Shown here: positions 16,605 to 25,121 of the stretch, in pieces
How positions within the stretch are numbered: the first letter of the stretch is position 1
Layout of the letters: every line of letters starts with the position of its first letter
Assembly (NCBI GenBank): GCA_963819755.1
Contig: CAWFXB010000002.1
Location: 186,001 to 250,000 of the forward strand
Reading direction: 5' to 3'
Length of the DNA stretch: 64,000 bases
Origin: VRUE01 sp963819755
GTDB taxonomy: Bacteria; Actinomycetota; Thermoleophilia; Solirubrobacterales; 70-9
Program-made: the position numbers and the translations under genes
Notes under the pieces: generated by a model
Database searches by the model: none
Seen by the model: only the letters and a program-made list of their open reading frames with translations
What the model was told of the DNA's origin: nothing

Positions 16605-16613
16605 AAGACACTC

Positions 16614-17339
16614 TCAGGCGCCGGCTACCCGCTCCTGCACCTGGCGCAGCCGCGAGATGCCCATCTCGGCGAGCCCCAGCAGCTCGTCGAGCGAGGCACG
16701 CGAGAGCGGCGTCCGCTCCGCCGTCGCCTGCACCTCGACCAGGCCGCCGTCGCCGGTCATCACCACGTTGGCGTCGACCTCGGCGCGCGAGTCCTCGCCG
16801 TAGTCGAGGTCGCAAAGCGCCCGCCCGTCGACCATGCCGACGCTCACCGCAGCCACCGATCCGGTCAGCGGCATCGTCTCGATCTTGTTCGCGTCGAGCA
16901 GCTTCTGCAGAGCGAGGCGCAGGGCCACGTAGCCGCCGGTAATCGCCGCGCAACGGGTGCCGCCGTCGGCTTCGAGCACGTCGCAGTCGACGTAGACACT
17001 GCGTTCGCCCAGCGCCTTGAAGTCGACCACGACCCGCAGCGAGCGACCGATCAGCCGCTGGATCTCGACCCCACGACCGTCCTGCTTGCCGCGCGAGATG
17101 TCGCGCGCCTTGCGGTCGCCGGTCGAGGCGGGCAGCATCGAGTACTCGGCGGTGACCCAGCCTTTGCCCCGGCCCCCCATCCACTTCGGCACGCTCTCGT
17201 TGACCGAGGCGGTGCAGATCACCCTGGTTTTGCCGATCGAGATCAGCGCCGAGCCGTCTGCACTGGCGACGAAGCCCGGGTCGATGTCGACCGGCCGGAT
17301 GTCGGCCGGAGCGCGGTCGTAGCTACGCGAGGCTGGCAT
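16614..17339 (-). CDS. rph: Ribonuclease PH
   Basis: A phosphate-dependent 3'-5' exoribonuclease that trims tRNA 3' ends. The 241-aa protein has the full RNase PH fold, with TRVICTASVNESVPKWM, GWVTAEYSMLPAST, IQRLIGRSLR, the EADGGTR substrate site, and the acidic VDGRALCDLDYGEDSRAEVDAN segment. It is nine bases upstream of rdgB on the same strand, so the two are probably cotranscribed. Confidence 0.97.
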   Translation of the reverse strand: MPASRSYDRAPADIRPVDIDPGFVASADGSALISIGKTRVICTASVNESVPKWMGGRGKGWVTAEYSMLPASTGDRKARDISRGKQDGRGVEIQRLIGRSLRVVVDFKALGERSVYVDCDVLEADGGTRCAAITGGYVALRLALQKLLDANKIETMPLTGSVAAVSVGMVDGRALCDLDYGEDSRAEVDANVVMTGDGGLVEVQATAERTPLSRASLDELLGLAEMGISRLRQVQERVAGA

Positions 17340-17381
17340 GCCGCGAGTCTGTCATGAGCGTGCCGGTCTTGGTACCGAGGC

Positions 17382-17795
17382 TCACGCCTGCGGCCACACG
17401 CGCAGCCCGCGCTGGGAGAAGTGCGCGTCGAGGGCGAACGCCTCGCCGCCGCCGTCACGCTCGATCAGGGCGAAGGAGGTCGCGTCGACGTAGCTCCACT
17501 GCTTGTCGCGATGGCGCTCGAGGATCTGCCAGGCCTCGTCCTCGACGTCAGGCTCCAAGCGCACCAGCTCGATCGCCTCGCCGGCGCGAAAGCGGCGACC
17601 CCACTCGATCGCCTCCTCGCGCCCAACCCTGACCAGTAGCGCTGTATAGGTCTCGGCGAAGACGTAGTTCGAGGTGAAGAGCGTCGCGCCGGACTCGATC
17701 AGGCTCGCCAGCGCCGCCCGCGCCCGCTCGTGCTCGGCCTCCGATTCGTTACGCAGCGCGACGAACGCGCTGGTGTCGACGAATACCGACCTCAT
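17382..17795 (-). CDS. vapC: PIN-domain toxin (VapC-like)
   Basis: A 137-aa PIN-fold ribonuclease. The four acidic catalytic positions are present: Asp7 (FVDTSAF), Glu48 (NYVFAETY), Asp104 (SYVDATSFAL) and Asp123 (ALDAHF). VapC toxins typically cut tRNA or rRNA and are held inactive by their VapB partner. The start overlaps the antitoxin stop by 4 bp, the normal VapBC arrangement. It may be chromosomal and stable, since no mobile element is nearby. Confidence 0.9.
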   Translation of the reverse strand: MRSVFVDTSAFVALRNESEAEHERARAALASLIESGATLFTSNYVFAETYTALLVRVGREEAIEWGRRFRAGEAIELVRLEPDVEDEAWQILERHRDKQWSYVDATSFALIERDGGGEAFALDAHFSQRGLRVWPQA

Positions 17796-18028
17796 GAGCC
17801 GTAGAGGTCGCGGTCCAGCGTGCTCACGCTCGTGCCCTCGCGACCCTTCCCGGGCGCCTCGTCGACGAGAAAGCGAAGCAGTGGATCGCCGGCGGGATCG
17901 GCGAGCCGGCCGCGCTCGGCGTCGATCAGCTCGCGCACCACCGCGGCGATGCTGCCGGACTTGCCCGCCCGCTGCCGCAGCCAGCGGTACTGGCCCTCGT
18001 CGAGATATAGCTGGGTTCGATGCTTCAT
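17792..18028 (-). CDS. vapB: Ribbon-helix-helix antitoxin (VapB-like)
   Basis: A 78-aa antitoxin. The N-terminus MKHRTQLYLDEGQYRWLRQRA is a ribbon-helix-helix DNA-binding unit and the C-terminal acidic part (FLVDEAPGKGREGTSVSTLDRDLYGS) is the probable toxin-binding tail. The ATG at 18028 is chosen over an upstream start because it begins at the conserved ribbon and because a palindromic operator overlaps that codon. It is coupled to the PIN toxin by a 4-bp overlap. Confidence 0.88.
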   Translation of the reverse strand: MKHRTQLYLDEGQYRWLRQRAGKSGSIAAVVRELIDAERGRLADPAGDPLLRFLVDEAPGKGREGTSVSTLDRDLYGS

Positions 18029-18043
18029 GCTGGAATACAGCAT
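18027..18043. promoter_or_regulatory. VapB autoregulatory operator
   Basis: Perfect inverted repeat ATGCTG-GAATA-CAGCAT at the antitoxin start codon. Ribbon-helix-helix antitoxins bind short palindromes over their own promoter, so this is probably the VapBC autorepression site. Its position over the ATG suggests a very short or absent 5' leader. Confidence 0.7.
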
Positions 18044-18144
18044 AAGCCTAGCGTCGGTCGCCATCGCCGCACCGGACCCGTTCGGATGCATCGCGGGGGC
18101 GACGAACGGGGCGGCCCGCACAGCGAGCCGCCCCTCCTCCACCC

Positions 18145-18393
18145 TCATTTGAACGCCACCTTGTCGACCGCCTCCTTGATCTTGTTGACGATCACGTCGG
18201 CGAGCTCGGTGCCCTGCTTGCCTGAGTACCCCTTCATCGCGGCGACCATCCCGACCATCAGCAACGAGACGAGCAGGATCAGGCCGACGTACTCGACCGT
18301 GCCCTGCCCCCGCTCACTCCCGGCCAGAGCCCGGATCGCCCGCACCCGTCGCTCGATCGCGGTGTGTGCGATGCCCATCAGCGCGTAGATCAT
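18145..18393 (-). CDS. Flp-type (class IVb) pilin-like protein
   Basis: An 82-aa protein with an N-terminal basic segment followed by GQGTVEYVGLILLVSLLMVGMV: a Gly-x-G-T-x-E-Y processing-like motif and a single long hydrophobic helix, as in Flp/Tad pilins. Class IVb pilins are cut by a TadV-type peptidase and assembled by Tad proteins, none of which are in this window. The ATG at 18393 is preferred because an AGGAGG Shine-Dalgarno lies 4 bp upstream. Confidence 0.75.
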   Translation of the reverse strand: MIYALMGIAHTAIERRVRAIRALAGSERGQGTVEYVGLILLVSLLMVGMVAAMKGYSGKQGTELADVIVNKIKEAVDKVAFK

Positions 18394-18536
18394 CGAAGCC
18401 TCCTTTTGGATTTGCCCCGATGCTCCATGGCCGCGCGTCACGGATCTAGACGTAAATGGACCAACTCTGCGGCCGAAATGTCAAAAGTCGGTCACAAGCA
18501 GCCACCGGCGCCGGTGGCAAGTACGCTCAGCGGCCG

Positions 18537-19490
18537 ATGCGGGTGCTGGTCGTCACCAACTTCGTTCCGGATGCAGCCGCGCCACAGCGGGGCCGGTGGG
18601 TGCGCGACCAGGTCGAGGAGATCCGACGCCTAGGCGTCGACGTCGACGTGTTCAGCTTTCCCCGCGGCTCCAGTCACTACATCCCCGCCGCGCTGCGCCT
18701 GCGGCGACTGCTGCGCCGCGAGAGCTTCGATCTCGTCCACGTCCACTACGGGCTGACCGCCTGGTCGGCGCTGCTCGCCGGCGCCCGACCGCTGGTCGTC
18801 ACCTTCCACGGCACCGACGTGCGCCATCCCGTGGTCGGGCCGCTCTCGCGACGCATCGCCTGGCGCGCCGATCTCGTCGCCGCCGTCTCAGGCGCCCTCT
18901 TCGGGCCCGAGGACGGCAGGCCGGGCCTCCCCCCCGTGCCCGGCTCCGTGGTCCTGCCCTGCGGCCCCGACCTCGGTCGCTTTCGCCCCCTGCCCCGACT
19001 CGAGGCCCGGCGGCAGCTCGGTCTCGACCCGGACGGCCGCTACCTGCTCTTCCCCGCCAACCCAGATCGCGATGAGAAGCGCGTCGATCGTGCCGTCGAG
19101 GTCGCGGCTGCCAGCGGAGCCGAGCTGCTCACCGGCGGCGCGATCGATCCGGACCTGATGCCGCTCTGGGTCAACGCGGCGAACGCGGTCCTGGTCACCT
19201 CCGACTACGAGGGATTCGGCCTGGCCTGCGTAGAGGCGCTCGCCTGTGACGTTCCCGTCCTCTCGACCCCGGTCGGAATCGCGCCATTTGCCCTCGCGGG
19301 GATCGAGGGGACCGTCTGCGCCCCCTTCGATGCCGCCGCTTGGTCTGCCGCGCTGCGTCCCCACCTGGCAGCACCCGACCCTCGGATCGCCGGCGCCGCG
19401 CGCGCGGCCTCGTTGTCGGCGACGCGAATGGCCGAGCGAACGCTCGCCGCCTACGACGGCGTGCTCGTCCGCCGAAACAGCGGCAAGTAA
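18537..19490 (+). CDS. Family 4 (GT-B) glycosyltransferase
   Basis: A 317-aa GT-B enzyme. The N-terminal Rossmann domain begins MRVLVVTNFVPDAAAPQRG and contains VTFHGTDVRHP. The C-terminal donor-binding domain has the family 4 signature VTSDYEGFGLACVEALACDVPVL with the Glu-x7-Glu pair, then GIAPF. It probably transfers a nucleotide-activated sugar to a lipid or polysaccharide acceptor; the sugar is not evident. The ATG at 18537 marks the start of the conserved fold, so the in-frame upstream extension is ignored. Confidence 0.88.
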   Translation: MRVLVVTNFVPDAAAPQRGRWVRDQVEEIRRLGVDVDVFSFPRGSSHYIPAALRLRRLLRRESFDLVHVHYGLTAWSALLAGARPLVVTFHGTDVRHPVVGPLSRRIAWRADLVAAVSGALFGPEDGRPGLPPVPGSVVLPCGPDLGRFRPLPRLEARRQLGLDPDGRYLLFPANPDRDEKRVDRAVEVAAASGAELLTGGAIDPDLMPLWVNAANAVLVTSDYEGFGLACVEALACDVPVLSTPVGIAPFALAGIEGTVCAPFDAAAWSAALRPHLAAPDPRIAGAARAASLSATRMAERTLAAYDGVLVRRNSGK

Positions 19491-19505
19491 TAGATTGGGT
19501 TGGCG

Positions 19506-19946
19506 ATGAGCGAGGAGAAGCGCGACCCCGGCAACGACGCCCCCGGCGCCCAGGTCGAGGCGGCCGAACGGCGGCTGCGACAGGCGATGGAGGCCACGGT
19601 GGCAGCGGAAGAGCGCGCCACCGCGGAGATCAGGGCGCTCGAAGTCGACCTGGAGAAGGAGCGCCAAGCCGGCGCCGAAGCGCTGGAGAAGCTGCGCCGG
19701 GAGCACGCCGCGGAGCTGGAGCGCGAACGCGGCGCCAAGGACCGGGCGATCGCGGCCGCCGAGAGCCGACTGGCCGAGATCGAGGCCCAGACCGAGGCCG
19801 CCGAGAAGCGGGTCGAAGAGGCCGAGCGGCGCACCACCTCGGCGGCGGGCTCCAGCGCAGATGTCGAGACCCGCGCCCGTGAAGCAGCCGCCGCCTGGCT
19901 GCGAGGCCAGGTCGAGGCGATACGCCGAGAGGCGGCGCAGCGATAG
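19506..19946 (+). CDS. Coiled-coil protein
   Basis: A 146-aa protein consisting almost entirely of charged Ala/Glu/Arg/Lys heptads from about residue 17 to 115, then a short amphipathic C-terminal segment (AAAWLRGQVEAIRREAAQR). No signal or membrane segment is present. Its TAG stop overlaps the proposed nadB start. The function is not recognisable; it may be structural or oligomerising. Confidence 0.65.
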   Translation: MSEEKRDPGNDAPGAQVEAAERRLRQAMEATVAAEERATAEIRALEVDLEKERQAGAEALEKLRREHAAELERERGAKDRAIAAAESRLAEIEAQTEAAEKRVEEAERRTTSAAGSSADVETRAREAAAAWLRGQVEAIRREAAQR

Positions 19947-21388
19947 CGTCGACATCCGAGTGCGACGTTGCCGTCGTCGGCGGCGGCGCTGCGGGACTCT
20001 GGACGGCGCTGCGCGCAGCGGAGGAGGGCGCGGCAGTCTCGGTGATCTCGCGTACGCCGCTCTCCCAGAGCGCCAGCTTCTGGGCCCAGGGCGGGCTCGC
20101 CGCGGCGCTCGAGCCCGGCGACTCGCCCGCCCAGCATGCCGCCGACACGATCGCCGCTGGTCGGGGGCTCTGCCGCCCGTCCGCCGTGCAGACGCTGGTC
20201 GAGGAGGCGCCCGCGGCGGTGGCCGAGCTGCGCACGCGGGGCGTCGCCTTCGACCTCGATCCGGATGGTGAGCTGGCGCTCGGCCTCGAGGGTGGCCACG
20301 CCCACCGCCGCATCGTCCACGCCGGGGGCAGCCAGACCGGGCACGAGATCACCGCGAAGCTGGCGGCAATGGTCGCCGCCGAGCCACGGATCGCGGTCCG
20401 CGAGAAAACCTCGGCCGTCGAGCTGTGGAGCGACGGCGAGCGCTGCCATGGACTGCTGACCGACGCCGGGCCCATCGCGGCAGCGGCGACTGTCGTCGCG
20501 ACCGGCGGCGCCGCGGCGCTCTGGCGCCGGACTAGCAACCCCCGCGGTGCGATCGGTGCCGGTTCGGTGATGGCCGCAGCCGCGGGCGCCGACCTGGCCG
20601 ATCTCGAGTTCTGCCAGTTCCACCCGACGGCGCTGGCGTTACCCGGCACTCGCTTCGACGGCCAGTTGATAACCGAGGCGGTGCGCGGCGAGGGAGCGAC
20701 CCTGCTCGATGCCGCCGGGCACCGCTTCACCGACGAGCTGGCACCCCGCGACGAGGTCACCGCGGCGATCCTCGACCGGATCGCGGCCGACGGCGGCGGC
20801 AGCGTGCACCTCGACCTACGCGGACTCGATCCCGCTCGCTTCCCCAACATCTTCGAGTCGCTGCGCGAGGCGGGTCTCGATCCCGTCGCCGAGCCCGTCC
20901 CGGTCGCTCCCGCCGCCCACTACATGATGGGTGGGATCGCGGTGGACCTCGACGGCCGCTCCTCGCTGCCGGGCCTTTTCGCGGTCGGCGAGTGCTCCTG
21001 CACCGGTCTGCACGGCGCAAACCGCCTAGCTTCCAACTCGCTCAGCGAGTGCTTCGTCTTCGGTGGCCGCGCCGCCCGCGCAGCGCTGGAGGAGAAGCCG
21101 GCGAGCAGCCCCCCGTCGCCCGGGGATTGGCGCTTCCAGCCGCCGGCCGAAGCCACCCGTGACGCTGTTTGGCGGCTCGCCGGCCCGATGCGCCAGCCCG
21201 AGCAGCTGCGCGAGCTGCGCGGCGATCCCTACCCGCTCGCCGCCGCGATCGCGACCTGCGCCCTGGAGCGAGTCGAGTCGCGCGGGGGCCACCTGCGCGC
21301 GGACCGCCCGAGCATCGACCCCGAGCTCGACGGCATTCACATCGTGTTCGGCCCAGGCGGCGAGACCCGGCAAGAAGAGTGGCGCTAG
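19943..21388 (+). CDS. nadB: L-aspartate oxidase
   Basis: Oxidises L-aspartate to iminoaspartate, the first step of NAD synthesis, with FAD. Seen are CDVAVVGGGAAGLW (FAD Rossmann loop), SQSASFWAQGGLAAAL, the FCQFHPTAL and TEAVRGEGATLLD motifs, and HYMMGGIAVDLDGRSSLPGLFAVGECS. The conserved FAD loop lies upstream of the first ATG/GTG/TTG codon in frame (GTG at 20042). The only start-like codon before the loop is an ATA at 19943 overlapping the previous stop (ATAG), giving 481 aa. No nadA or nadC is adjacent. Confidence 0.9.
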   Translation: MASTSECDVAVVGGGAAGLWTALRAAEEGAAVSVISRTPLSQSASFWAQGGLAAALEPGDSPAQHAADTIAAGRGLCRPSAVQTLVEEAPAAVAELRTRGVAFDLDPDGELALGLEGGHAHRRIVHAGGSQTGHEITAKLAAMVAAEPRIAVREKTSAVELWSDGERCHGLLTDAGPIAAAATVVATGGAAALWRRTSNPRGAIGAGSVMAAAAGADLADLEFCQFHPTALALPGTRFDGQLITEAVRGEGATLLDAAGHRFTDELAPRDEVTAAILDRIAADGGGSVHLDLRGLDPARFPNIFESLREAGLDPVAEPVPVAPAAHYMMGGIAVDLDGRSSLPGLFAVGECSCTGLHGANRLASNSLSECFVFGGRAARAALEEKPASSPPSPGDWRFQPPAEATRDAVWRLAGPMRQPEQLRELRGDPYPLAAAIATCALERVESRGGHLRADRPSIDPELDGIHIVFGPGGETRQEEWR

Positions 21389-21398
21389 CGTCGGCCTA

Positions 21399-23420
21399 AT
21401 GCTTCTTGGCGTCGACGTAGGCGGGACCTTCACCGACGCCGTCCTGCTCGACGGCGAGACGGTTCACACGGCGAAGCTGCCAACTACGTCCGAGGATCAG
21501 TCAGTCGGCGTCATCGGCGCGGTCGAGGCAGTGCTGAGGCAGGCGGGTGCCGAGCCGGCCGCGGTCGAGTCGTTCGCCCACGGGATGACGGTGGGCACCA
21601 ACGCGCTGCTGGAGGAACGCGGTGCCCGCACGGCGCTGATCGCCACGAAGGGCTTTGCCGATCTGCTGGAGATCGGTCGCCAGGACCGCCCCGAGCTCTA
21701 CCGGCTCTGCAGTCCGAAGCCGGCCCCGCTGGTCGAGGCGGAGCTGCGCTTCGAGGCGAGCGAGCGGGTCGGGCCCGAGGGCGAGATCGATCCGCTCGCC
21801 GGCGGCGAGGTGCAGCGGCTGGCGGACCTGGTCCGTGAGAGCTGTGCCGAAGCGGTGGCGATCTGCCTGCTCTTCTCCTACCTCGATCCGTCGCACGAGC
21901 GGGCGATCGCCGAACATCTGCGCGGCGAGCTGCCTGACGTCCACGTCTCGGTTTCGCACGAGGTCCTGCCCCGCTTCCGCGAGTACGAGCGCTGCTCGAC
22001 GACGACGATCGACGCCTACCTCTCGCCACTCCTCGGCAGTTATCTGGGGCAGCTCACCGAGGCCGCAGCGGGCGCCGGGCTTCCGCGCCCGGTCGTCATG
22101 CAGTCATCCGGCGGCGTCGCCGGCGCTGAGGAGGCCGCGCGGGCGGGAGCCTGGAGCGTCCTCTCCGGACCGGCCGGAGGGGCGATCGGCGCCGGGCTCC
22201 TGGCCCGCATCAGCGGCGACGGCAATGCGCTCGGCCTCGACATGGGCGGCACCTCCTGCGACGTCTGCGTGGTCGAGGGCGGTGAGGTGAGGCGCACCGA
22301 CTCGCGTCAGATCGGCGGGCGCACGATCCAGCTGCCGATGGTCGACGTGCACACCGTCGGCGCAGGTGGCGGCTCGGTCGGCTGGCGCGACCCCGGCGGA
22401 GCGCTGCGGGTCGGGCCGCGCTCGGCGGGCGCGGAGCCAGGGCCCGCCTGTTATGGACGGGGCGGAACCGAGCCCACCGTGACCGACGCCAACCTGTTGC
22501 TCGGCCGGCTCGCCGCCGAGTCGACCCTTGCCGGGGGCGTCGCTCTCGACCTCGATGCCGCCGGCGCCGCCGTCGGAGCGCTGGCCAACTCGCTCGGCCT
22601 CGGCGAGCTCGAGGCCGCCGAGGGAATCGTGCGGGTGGCCAACCAGGAGATGGCGCGGGCGCTGCGCGTGGTCACCGTCGAGCGCGGGATCGACCCGCGC
22701 CGCTTCGCGCTGCTGCCCTTCGGCGGCGCCGGGCCGATGCACGCGGCGGCGATCGCCGCCGAGATTGGCATCGAGCGCATCCTCTGCCCACGCGCCGGCG
22801 GCGTCCTCTCGGCCCTCGGCCTCTGCGCTTCGGACCACCGTCGCGACACCAGCCGCACGGTGATGCTGAGCGGCGAGGACCTCGGGGCGGAGCGGATCGC
22901 GGCTGAGGTCGACGAGCTGGCCTCTCGACTAGGCCGGGAGGACGATGCATCGAAGTTTCACTTTCCCGCCTATGACGCGGGTAACCGCGATCTCGAGGCC
23001 GTCTACGAGATGCGCTATGTGGGCCAGGCCTTCGAGCTGTCCGTCCCGGGGAGCACGCGTCCAGACCCCCTTGACCTGATCGAAGGCTTCGAGCAAGCTC
23101 ACGAGGAGCGCTACGGCCATCGCGACCCCGAGGGCGAGGTCGTCCTCGTCCACATCCGCCTGGCCCTGGTGGCGCCCGGCCCGCGACCGCAGCTTGCCGC
23201 GGCGTCGGGGGGCCGCCTGCGCGAGAGCGAGCGTCCCGTGCGCTTCGAGGGCGAGTGGGTTCAGACGCCGATCCTGCAAGGTGAGCCCCCGGCCGGCCAC
23301 GAAGCAAGGGGGCCAGTCGTCTTCGAGCTCCCTGAGGCGACCTTCGTCGTCCCGCCCGGCTGGCAGACCGAGGTAGACGGCGCCGGCACGATCCTCGCCG
23401 AGGGACGTGCCGGTGCGTAG
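21399..23420 (+). CDS. hyuA: Hydantoinase A / N-methylhydantoinase A subunit
   Basis: A 673-aa ATP-dependent hydrolase subunit of the HyuA/5-oxoprolinase/acetone carboxylase superfamily. The N-terminus MLLGVDVGGTFTDAV is the actin-like phosphate-binding loop, TVGTNALLE the second conserved element, GLDMGGTSCDV the ATPase core repeat and FGGAGPMHA the C-terminal motif. With HyuB it probably opens a cyclic imide, hydantoin or 5-oxoproline-like ring; the substrate is not identifiable. The start at 21399 lies 10 bp after nadB. Confidence 0.92.
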   Translation: MLLGVDVGGTFTDAVLLDGETVHTAKLPTTSEDQSVGVIGAVEAVLRQAGAEPAAVESFAHGMTVGTNALLEERGARTALIATKGFADLLEIGRQDRPELYRLCSPKPAPLVEAELRFEASERVGPEGEIDPLAGGEVQRLADLVRESCAEAVAICLLFSYLDPSHERAIAEHLRGELPDVHVSVSHEVLPRFREYERCSTTTIDAYLSPLLGSYLGQLTEAAAGAGLPRPVVMQSSGGVAGAEEAARAGAWSVLSGPAGGAIGAGLLARISGDGNALGLDMGGTSCDVCVVEGGEVRRTDSRQIGGRTIQLPMVDVHTVGAGGGSVGWRDPGGALRVGPRSAGAEPGPACYGRGGTEPTVTDANLLLGRLAAESTLAGGVALDLDAAGAAVGALANSLGLGELEAAEGIVRVANQEMARALRVVTVERGIDPRRFALLPFGGAGPMHAAAIAAEIGIERILCPRAGGVLSALGLCASDHRRDTSRTVMLSGEDLGAERIAAEVDELASRLGREDDASKFHFPAYDAGNRDLEAVYEMRYVGQAFELSVPGSTRPDPLDLIEGFEQAHEERYGHRDPEGEVVLVHIRLALVAPGPRPQLAAASGGRLRESERPVRFEGEWVQTPILQGEPPAGHEARGPVVFELPEATFVVPPGWQTEVDGAGTILAEGRAGA

Positions 23421-23453
23421 AGGTCCATATGGACACCGGAGCACCGGCACGTC
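23404..23453 (+). promoter_or_regulatory. Intercistronic hairpin between hyuA and hyuB
   Basis: GACGTGCCGGTGC (23404-23416) pairs perfectly with GCACCGGCACGTC (23441-23453). The 24-base loop contains the hyuA stop codon and the 12-bp palindrome GTCCATATGGAC (23423-23434). The 3' arm ends just before the hyuB Shine-Dalgarno (GGAGGG). No U-run follows, so this is more likely an mRNA stability or translation-control element than a terminator. Confidence 0.65.
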
Positions 23454-23465
23454 TGGAGGGGGACG

Positions 23466-24995
23466 ATGAGCGGCCTCGATCCGGTCAGCCTGCAGGTGAT
23501 GATCGGCGGCCTGCGCGCGGCCTGCGACGAGATGGGCGCGACGCTGATCCGCTCCGCCTACTCGGCCAACATCAAGGAGCGCCACGACTGCTCGACCGCG
23601 CTCTTCGACGCCCGCGGCGAGCTGGTGATGCAGGCCGAGCACATCCCCGTGCACCTCGGCTCGATGCCCGACGCGGTCGCCGCCGTGCTGGAAGAGAAGC
23701 ACGTTGCAGGGGACGCCTGGATCCTCAACGACCCCTACCGCGGCGGCACCCACCTGCCGGACGTGACGCTGATCTCGCCGGTCTTCGCCGCCGGCGAGCT
23801 GCTTGGCTTCGCCGCCTCGCGCGCCCACCACGCCGACATCGGCGGTCCCAGTCCGGCCGGGATGCCTGCCCACTCGCGCAGGCTCGAGGAGGAGGGCGTC
23901 GTGATCCCGCCCACCCGCATCGGGGAAGACGACTTGGAGCGGATCGCCGCCCAGATGCGCGCCCCGCGCCAGCGACTCGCCGACCTACGCGCCCAGGCGG
24001 CGGCAAACCGGATCGGCGAGCTGCGACTAGCCGAGCTGGCCGAGCGCCACGGCCTCGAGCGGCTGCGCACCGGCATGGCGGAGATCCTCGCCTACGCCGA
24101 GCGCCGCACCCGGGCTGCCCTGGCGGACATCCCCGATGGCAGCTACGCGGCGACCGACGTTCTGGAGGACGACGCCGGCGGTGAGCAGCGAGACGTAGTT
24201 CTAAGGCTCGAGGCGAGCGTCCGCGGCGACCGGCTCGTGCTCGATTTCAGCGGCACCGACGGGCAGATCGACGGCAACCTCAACTGCCCCCTCTCGGTGA
24301 CCAAAGCGGCGGCATTCTTCGCGGTGCGGGCTCTGACCGACCCCGACGCCCCTCCCTGCGCCGGCGCCTACCGCCCGATCGAGGTGATCGCACCCGAGGG
24401 CTGCCTGCTCAACGCGCGCTTCCCGGCCGCGGTCGCCGCCGGCAACGTCGAGACCTCCAGCCGCGTCGCCGACCTGACCATCGCCGCCCTGGCAGGCGCC
24501 CGGCCGGTGCCGGCACAGGGACAGGGAACGATGAACAACCTGACGCTCGCGGGCGAGAGCTTCACCTACTACGAGACCCTGGGCGGCGGCCAGGGCGCCT
24601 GCCCCGACGTCGATGGGCCGAACGCGATCCACGTCGCGATGTCGAACACGCTCAACACCCCGGTCGAGGCGCTGGAGACCGAATTCCCGCTGCGGGTGCG
24701 CGAGCTGGCGCTTCGCCATGACAGCGGCGGGGCCGGCTCACGGCGCGGCGGCGAGGGGATCGTGCGCGAGATCGAAGCGCTGGCGCCGATGCGCTACACG
24801 CTGATCGGCGAGCGCCGGCGCCTTCGGCCACGCGGTCGCAACGGCGGCGAAGACGGCGAGACGGGTGCCGACTTCCTTAATGGCGAGCGGCTGCCGAGCA
24901 AGAGCGAGGGGGACCTGCAACCTGGCGACATTCTGCGGATCGAAACGCCCGGCGGAGGCGGCAACGGCCGAGTGTTGGATCACACACAGCATTAA
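23466..24995 (+). CDS. hyuB: Hydantoinase B / N-methylhydantoinase B subunit
   Basis: A 509-aa partner of HyuA, carrying the second half of the ATP-dependent ring-opening enzyme. Family motifs are IRSAYSANIKERHDCSTALF, VLNDPYRGGTHLPD-like (ILNDPYRGG), AHHADIGG, GQIDGNLNCP, and QGQGTMNNLTL. The ATG has a GGAGGGGG Shine-Dalgarno 4 bp away. It lies 45 bp after hyuA, separated by a stable hairpin. Confidence 0.92.
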   Translation: MSGLDPVSLQVMIGGLRAACDEMGATLIRSAYSANIKERHDCSTALFDARGELVMQAEHIPVHLGSMPDAVAAVLEEKHVAGDAWILNDPYRGGTHLPDVTLISPVFAAGELLGFAASRAHHADIGGPSPAGMPAHSRRLEEEGVVIPPTRIGEDDLERIAAQMRAPRQRLADLRAQAAANRIGELRLAELAERHGLERLRTGMAEILAYAERRTRAALADIPDGSYAATDVLEDDAGGEQRDVVLRLEASVRGDRLVLDFSGTDGQIDGNLNCPLSVTKAAAFFAVRALTDPDAPPCAGAYRPIEVIAPEGCLLNARFPAAVAAGNVETSSRVADLTIAALAGARPVPAQGQGTMNNLTLAGESFTYYETLGGGQGACPDVDGPNAIHVAMSNTLNTPVEALETEFPLRVRELALRHDSGGAGSRRGGEGIVREIEALAPMRYTLIGERRRLRPRGRNGGEDGETGADFLNGERLPSKSEGDLQPGDILRIETPGGGGNGRVLDHTQH

Positions 24996-24996
24996 T

Positions 24997-25025
24997 TTGG
25001 CGATTCGGCCGGCCTGGTCTAGAAT
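24997..25025 (+). promoter_or_regulatory. Sigma-70-like promoter
   Basis: TTGGCG (24997-25002), a 17-bp spacer, and TAGAAT (25020-25025) match the housekeeping consensus at 4/6 and 5/6 positions. It starts directly after the hyuB stop and points at the DUF1802 gene, leaving a leader of roughly 90 nt with small GC-rich inverted repeats (for example GGAC-AGGG-GTCC). Confidence 0.6.
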
Positions 25026-25121
25026 GCGCGGCCTTGGGCGGGGCTCTCGCCTGGACAGGGGTCCAAAAGGCGCTCACCTCCCAGCCGGAGACTCACCAAC
25101 CTTCTTGAGGTAAGACTTCAA

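Noticed and set aside
20042..21388. A shorter nadB starting at the GTG 20042
   Set aside because: It would remove the GGGAAG FAD-binding loop that is clearly encoded directly upstream in the same frame.
24996..25121. A riboswitch in the DUF1802 leader
   Set aside because: Only short GC-rich inverted repeats are seen; none matches a known aptamer layout.
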